64,000 bases of DNA from Kribbella catacumbae DSM 19601 (lineage in GTDB: Bacteria; Actinomycetota; Actinomycetes; Propionibacteriales; Kribbellaceae): NCBI RefSeq assembly GCF_000372465.1, contig NZ_AQUZ01000013.1, positions 1-64,000 of the forward strand, in the 5' to 3' direction. Position numbers and translations under genes: made by a program. Positions 60,466-64,000 of the stretch are shown piece after piece. The notes beneath the pieces were generated by a model. The model was given only the letters and a program-made list of their open reading frames with translations. It was not told the origin of the DNA and made no database searches. Numbering within the stretch: the stretch's first letter is position 1; each line of letters begins with the position of its first letter.

Positions 60466-61128
60466 CTAGGCCAAGAGGTAGGTGCTGGGGTCCGGGGGTG
60501 CGCCGGCGTCGAGCCAGCGGCGGAAGCCGTCGGGGTTGCGGCGCTCGAACTCGTCCAGGCAGATCCGGCGCACCTCGGCGACCGCCTGGCGATCCCGCAA
60601 CCCGGCCCCTTGCGCCAACGTCGTGGTCGTCTCGCCCCAGACTCCGCAGAGTTCCTCGATCGAGAGCGGGCACTGGAGCGAGGCGATCAGCTTCTCGTCC
60701 TCCTCGTCCTGCTCGACCTGACTCAAACGCATCAGTCCGCCGTACTCCGGTTCGCGCCTGCGGCTCCGGCGCGGCCGCCGCTCGCGACGGCTGTCCGGCA
60801 GGGCCAGGTCGACCAGGACGAAGACGACCGCCGCGACCAACGCGGTCAACACCCCGAGCGCTCCCCAACTGAGCAGCCGGACAATTCCCGGCACGCAAAG
60901 CACCCCACCCGCGACACAGACCGCGACCAGCAACGGCGACCGGTACGGCGGCTCGTCGGCGAGGTGCTTGATCACCACGGCCAACGGCCAGACCAGCACG
61001 AACACCACGACGAGCAGGATCGACGCGGCCAGCGGCCCGAGCATGATGACCCCGGCCAGCAGCCCCGCCGTGGCGATCCCCACGCCGGCGGAGACCGCCG
61101 TACGCCGGAGCCAGGGGGAAACGTGCAT
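60466..61128 (-). CDS. Hypothetical membrane protein
   Basis: 220 residues from ATG (MHVSPWLRRTAVSAGVGIA). Four membrane helices fill the first 110 residues. A basic linker (DSRRERRPRRSRRREPEYGG) and a cytoplasmic domain follow: RLSQVEQDEEDEKLIASLQCPLSIEELCGVWGETTTTL and CLDEFERRNPDGFRRWLDAG. I recognise the last block from other actinobacterial proteins but not a named family. It lies next to palindrome copy B, with its stop 6 bp away. Confidence 0.7.
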   Translation of the reverse strand: MHVSPWLRRTAVSAGVGIATAGLLAGVIMLGPLAASILLVVVFVLVWPLAVVIKHLADEPPYRSPLLVAVCVAGGVLCVPGIVRLLSWGALGVLTALVAAVVFVLVDLALPDSRRERRPRRSRRREPEYGGLMRLSQVEQDEEDEKLIASLQCPLSIEELCGVWGETTTTLAQGAGLRDRQAVAEVRRICLDEFERRNPDGFRRWLDAGAPPDPSTYLLA

Positions 61129-61177
61129 GTCGCCGTACTCACTTCATCGCCGATGAAACAACCTGATATCTCAACGA

Positions 61178-61198
61178 ACTGCCACCACTATCGGTTCC
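61178..61198. repeat. Solitary half-arm resembling family 2
   Basis: AACTGCCACCACTATCGGTTC is close to the family 2 arm (ACCGCCACCACTACCGAACC) with several changes, and no matching second arm is seen nearby. It sits in the 93-bp gap between the membrane protein and GNAT genes. It may be a degraded element or coincidence. Confidence 0.3.
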
Positions 61199-61221
61199 GG
61201 CCGGCATGGAAGGATGGCGCC

Positions 61222-61695
61222 GTGACGAGCACCGCACTCCGGCCCCGCACGGCGGCCGACCTTGACGACTGCGTCCGGCTACTCGCGGAGGTTCACAAGT
61301 CAGGCGGCTACCCGGTGAACTGGCCGGCCGACCCGGCCGCCTGGTTGACACCGGAGAACGCCCTGGGCAGCTGGGTCCTCACCCTCGACGGCGAGATCGC
61401 AGGCCACCTGATCGTCACCGCGGAAGGGCCGGATGAGGCCCTGGTCGAGCGGTTGTTCGTGGATCCGCGGCGGACTCGTGCGGGGCTCGGCCGACGACTG
61501 CTCGAACACGCCGTCGCCTTCGCCGAGAAACAAGGGCGGCAACTGGCGCTCGAGGTCGTGGACAACCACGGCGCGGCGATCAGCTTCTACCGCAACGCCG
61601 GCTGGCGCGAGTCCGGCCGTACGCCGATCGACTGGGGCGGCGATCAGGCGTCGGCACTGATCCGCTTCGAGGCGCCGTCGTCCGTCTCGTCCTGA
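61222..61695 (+). CDS. GNAT family N-acetyltransferase
   Basis: 157 residues from GTG behind GGAAGGA. The GNAT acetyl-CoA site is EALVERLFVDPRRTRAGLGRRLLEHAVAFA (R-x-x-G-x-G/A as RRTRAGLGRRLL), followed by LALEVVDNHGAAISFYRNAGWRESG. The acceptor substrate is not evident. The last 52 bp overlap the tail of the MFS gene on the other strand, where a tandem 36-bp duplication lies. Confidence 0.9.
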   Translation: MTSTALRPRTAADLDDCVRLLAEVHKSGGYPVNWPADPAAWLTPENALGSWVLTLDGEIAGHLIVTAEGPDEALVERLFVDPRRTRAGLGRRLLEHAVAFAEKQGRQLALEVVDNHGAAISFYRNAGWRESGRTPIDWGGDQASALIRFEAPSSVSS

Positions 61696-63062
61696 GCGCC
61701 GGAACGCTTCGAGTAGTCCGTCTCGTCCTGAGCGCCGATCCGCGTCGAGTCGCCCGTCTCCTGAGCGGTGAGCTGGTCCGGGGCACCTTCGTCCTGAGCG
61801 ATGTCCAGTGGGTTGGCGAGTTCGTCGGTGAGCATCCGGCCGAACCAGATCACCACGAAGCAGACCAGGACCGGGCCGACGCCTGCGACGATGAAGACCG
61901 CCGTCACCCCGAACAGGCTGCCCGCCGGCCCGGCCAACGCCATCGAGACCGGCATCAGCAGGAGCGAGACGAAGAAGTCCAGGCTCGCGATCCGGCCGCG
62001 CAGGTGGTCGGGCACCCGGCGCTGCAGGAGCGTCCCCCAGATCACCATCGCCGCGGACCCGGTCGCCCCAACGATCGCGGCGCCGACGGCCATCATCCAC
62101 AGGTCCCTCGCGAAGCCCAGCACCATGATCGGCGCCGACCCGACGCCCCACATCAGGGTCATGATCGTCAGGTACCGCCGCGGCAGGCTCCGCGACGAGA
62201 TCAGCAACGCGCCGATCGCACCACCGACCCCGAAGGCCGCGAGCACCAACCCGAAGTCGCCAGGCCCGCCACCCAGGTGATCCCGTACTGCGAACGGCAG
62301 TAGCACCTCGAGCGGCCCGAGAATCAGCAGAACGTAGGCGGTCCCGAACAGCAGCGACGCCAGCAACCACCGCGTGGCCCGGACATATCCCCAACCCTCA
62401 CGCACATCCGCAACCATCGCCCGGACCCCAGTCGGCCCCTCGCTGTCGACTGCGGCACTGCCCTCCGGGCGAACCCGCATCGCCATCACACAGGCCGCGG
62501 AGAAGAAGTAGGTCAACGCCGCCACCAGAATCGCCACCCCCGGCGACAGTGCTGCGATCGCCAGCCCACCGAGCGCCGGACCGGTCGCCTGCTGAGCCAG
62601 CGGGCGCAGCGTCCCTTCCAAACCGTTCGCTGCCAGCAACTCGTCCGCGGGCAGCAGTTTCGGCACCAACGCCGTGTACGCCGGAATGAGGAACGCCTCG
62701 CCGGCCCCGATCAACACGGCGCCGACCGCAAGCTGCCAGATCTCCAGGTATCCGGTCAGCGCCAGCCCCGCGACCACCAGGAGGACAGCACCTCGCACCG
62801 TGTCCGCCGCGATGATCACTGACCGTTGCGGGAGCCGGTCGGCCGCGATGCCGCCGAACAACACACAGACGACCAGACCGATGCTGTACGCCGTCGTGAC
62901 CACCGACAACTGCACGGGACCGCCGCCGAGCTCGATGACCTGCCAGGCCAGCGCCACCAGCCACAACCCACTGCCGAGCAGGGCGACGGCCAACCCGGTC
63001 CACAGCAGCCGGTAGTCGCGATGCCGCAACGGCCGCACTGCTTTCCAGCGAACTTTGTTCAT
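61644..63062 (-). CDS. MFS transporter (drug/multidrug efflux type)
   Basis: 472 residues from ATG. Twelve membrane helices begin with RDYRLLWTGLAVALLGSGLWLVALAWQVIELGGG. The MFS motif A is in FGGIAADRLPQRSVIIAADTVRG, and the second half has RVPDHLRGRIASLDFF. It resembles the EntS/DHA3-like group of MFS exporters. A hydrophilic C-terminal tail carries GAQDETD repeats. It is divergent from a MarR gene with 61 bp between starts; a palindrome overlaps both promoters, so the MarR protein probably represses it. Confidence 0.9.
   Translation of the reverse strand: MNKVRWKAVRPLRHRDYRLLWTGLAVALLGSGLWLVALAWQVIELGGGPVQLSVVTTAYSIGLVVCVLFGGIAADRLPQRSVIIAADTVRGAVLLVVAGLALTGYLEIWQLAVGAVLIGAGEAFLIPAYTALVPKLLPADELLAANGLEGTLRPLAQQATGPALGGLAIAALSPGVAILVAALTYFFSAACVMAMRVRPEGSAAVDSEGPTGVRAMVADVREGWGYVRATRWLLASLLFGTAYVLLILGPLEVLLPFAVRDHLGGGPGDFGLVLAAFGVGGAIGALLISSRSLPRRYLTIMTLMWGVGSAPIMVLGFARDLWMMAVGAAIVGATGSAAMVIWGTLLQRRVPDHLRGRIASLDFFVSLLLMPVSMALAGPAGSLFGVTAVFIVAGVGPVLVCFVVIWFGRMLTDELANPLDIAQDEGAPDQLTAQETGDSTRIGAQDETDYSKRSGAQDETDDGASKRISADA
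61680..61737. repeat. 36-bp tandem duplication in the GNAT/MFS tail overlap
   Basis: GTCCGTCTCGTCCTGAGCGC is present at 61680 and again at 61716; a decayed third copy follows at about 61753 (CCCGTCTCCTGAGCG). On the minus strand it encodes repeated GAQDETDxSKR units in the MFS C-terminus. The GNAT stop falls inside the first copy. Confidence 0.7.
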
Positions 63063-63082
63063 TCCGCAACCCTACACAAAGC

Positions 63083-63104
63083 AACAGTTCACGTGTCAAC
63101 TGTT
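63083..63104. promoter_or_regulatory. MarR operator candidate over divergent MFS/MarR promoters
   Basis: AACAGTT (63083-63089) and AACTGTT (63098-63104) form a 22-bp dyad with CACGTG in the middle. For the leftward gene a -35 TTGACA overlaps the dyad, with a -10 like TGTAGG 17 bp on. For the rightward gene, TTCACG and TAGACT are 17 bp apart, and the -10 ends 7 bp before the ATG, suggesting a leaderless transcript. Binding by the MarR protein is inferred. Confidence 0.6.
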
Positions 63105-63123
63105 TTCTAGTAGACTGAGCCGC

Positions 63124-63600
63124 ATGCCAACGACGAAGCTGAGCGAGGATCACCTGGACGCCTGGCGGGCGCTCTACCGGGCGGACACGCTGTTGTACGC
63201 CCACCTCGACAACACCCTGCGCGCCAAAGCGGACATGCAGTACTTCGAGCATGAGGCGCTCCGAGCCTTGGATCTGGCCGGTGGACGGCTCCGGATGGCA
63301 CCGCTGGCGAAGGAGCTGATGATGTCCCGCAGTGGCGTCACCAGGCTGGTCGCCAAGCTGGAGGACAAGGACGGCTGGGTGGTCCGCACCTCCGCCCCCG
63401 ACGACCGCCGGGCGACCTGGGCGGAGCTGACACCGGCCGGCCGTGAGCAGCTCGAACGCGCCCGACCCGTGGTCGACGCTGTGGTTTCGACGTTCTTCGC
63501 GGATCATGTTGCGAGTGAGGATCTTCGACGCGCGGCCCGGATCCTGGAAAAGCTGGCCGACGCCAACCCAGACGACGAAGGCTTCGACTGCGGACTCTGA
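63124..63600 (+). CDS. MarR family transcriptional regulator
   Basis: 158 residues from ATG (MPTTKLSEDHLDAWRAL). The winged helix is in FEHEALRALDLAGGRLRMAPLAKELMMSRSGVTRLVAKLEDKDGWVVRTSAPDDRRATWAELTPAG, with MSRSGVTRLVAKLEDKDG as the recognition part. It is divergent from the MFS gene across a 22-bp dyad, the classic layout of a MarR repressor of an efflux pump. Its mRNA may be leaderless. Confidence 0.92.
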   Translation: MPTTKLSEDHLDAWRALYRADTLLYAHLDNTLRAKADMQYFEHEALRALDLAGGRLRMAPLAKELMMSRSGVTRLVAKLEDKDGWVVRTSAPDDRRATWAELTPAGREQLERARPVVDAVVSTFFADHVASEDLRRAARILEKLADANPDDEGFDCGL

Positions 63601-63603
63601 GCT

Positions 63604-64000
63604 GTGACCGCGGTCGACGAACTGTTCGCCGAGCGCGTCCGGGCACTCAAACCAGTCGCCTGTGAACACCGTGCCGACGTCCTGCTCAGCCTGTACGACG
63701 CCCAGCTCGGCAGCCGCCACGCAGACCTGGCTGCCAGGTGGCTCCAGTCGCAGGGACACGGCTACTACACGATCGGTTCCGCCGGGCACGAGGGCAACGC
63801 GGCAGTCGCCGCGGCGCTGCAGCCGACGGACCCGGCACTGCTGCACTACCGGTCCGGCGCCTTCTACCTGGCTCGCGCGGCGCAGCACCAGGACAAGGAC
63901 GGGCTGCGGGACATCCTGCTCGGAGTGGCGGCCGCGACCGCCGAACCGATCTCGGGCGGGCGGCACAAGGTGTTCGGCCGGCACGACCTGGCGATCATCC
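63604..64000 (+). CDS. Thiamine-pyrophosphate-dependent dehydrogenase E1, partial (cut by the window end)
   Basis: The first 132 residues from GTG 63604 are visible: MTAVDELFAERVRALKP..., GSRHADLAARWLQSQGHGYYTIGSAGHEGNAAVAAAL, LLHYRSGAFYLARA and SGGRHKVFGRHDLAII. This matches the alpha half of 2-oxoacid dehydrogenase E1 components (branched-chain or 2-oxoisovalerate type, probably a fused alpha-beta form). It begins 3 bp after the MarR stop, so it may be co-transcribed. The rest lies beyond the window. Confidence 0.8.
   Translation, partial: MTAVDELFAERVRALKPVACEHRADVLLSLYDAQLGSRHADLAARWLQSQGHGYYTIGSAGHEGNAAVAAALQPTDPALLHYRSGAFYLARAAQHQDKDGLRDILLGVAAATAEPISGGRHKVFGRHDLAII

Overview
The window is high-GC DNA with strongly G/C-ending codons, GTG starts and actinobacterial gene families (pstSCAB, Ku, a SigB/SigF-type sigma factor, DUF5709, DUF3592, a GPGG-motif membrane protein, TAXI/TRAP, PCD-VOC fusions). 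It fits a soil actinomycete of the Kribbella/Nocardioides kind; the genus is an inference. No rRNA, tRNA, CRISPR array, prophage or transposase gene was seen. Most of it looks chromosomal.

Layout. 1-660: two decayed copies of the tail of an exported-protein gene, one split by a palindromic element. 0.7-4.9 kb: high-affinity phosphate operon pstS-pstC-pstA-pstB behind a PHO-box-like repeat. 5.1-8.5 kb: four genes with Gln/Gly/Pro/Tyr-rich N-termini (one DUF4190-like, three RDD) around a DUF2752 gene. 8.6-12.4 kb: a SatD-like regulator and membrane partner, an unknown gene, and thiC with a TPP riboswitch. 12.5-23 kb: acyltransferase, Pit phosphate permease with DUF47 partner, DUF202 pair with a GH3 lipoprotein, MarR, an EamA transporter relic, ion channel, thioesterase, PCD-VOC fusion and a PLP decarboxylase. 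24.6-30.5 kb: fasciclin lipoprotein with a molybdopterin oxidoreductase, flavin reductase, aminoglycoside phosphotransferase-like protein, aldo/keto reductase and a hemerythrin-like protein. 30.5-37.2 kb: TAXI-TRAP transporter, two-component system and a second TAXI binding protein. 37.3-46.7 kb: GH38 mannosidase, P450, DUF5709, FUSC, OsmC, PI-PLC, TetR. 47.3-54.3 kb: DUF5107 protein, flavoprotein, secreted hydrolase, RIO kinase, NIPSNAP. 54.4-58.3 kb: a sigma-factor stress cluster. 58.4-64 kb: coiled-coil protein, Ku, GNAT, MFS with MarR, and a partial TPP-dependent dehydrogenase.

The most unusual content is non-coding. At least three families of long, imperfect-to-perfect palindromes are scattered through the window: family 1 with four copies, family 2 with two copies plus relics, and family 3 with one. 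Several abut broken genes (PucR, LysR and EamA relics), split a gene tail, or supply the last codons and stop of a hydrolase. Some stems covary between copies, which suggests selection for folding. A separate array of three tandem hairpins shares an invariant 10-nt loop with different stems. A SigB-type sigma gene is surrounded by three small stress genes that each carry a GTTT/GGTT-N15-GGGYAC promoter candidate, including csbD, so this looks like a compact stress regulon.

All calls come from reading the sequence; no database search was run. Family names rest on recognised motifs, and start codons were chosen from ribosome-binding sites and paralogue comparison.
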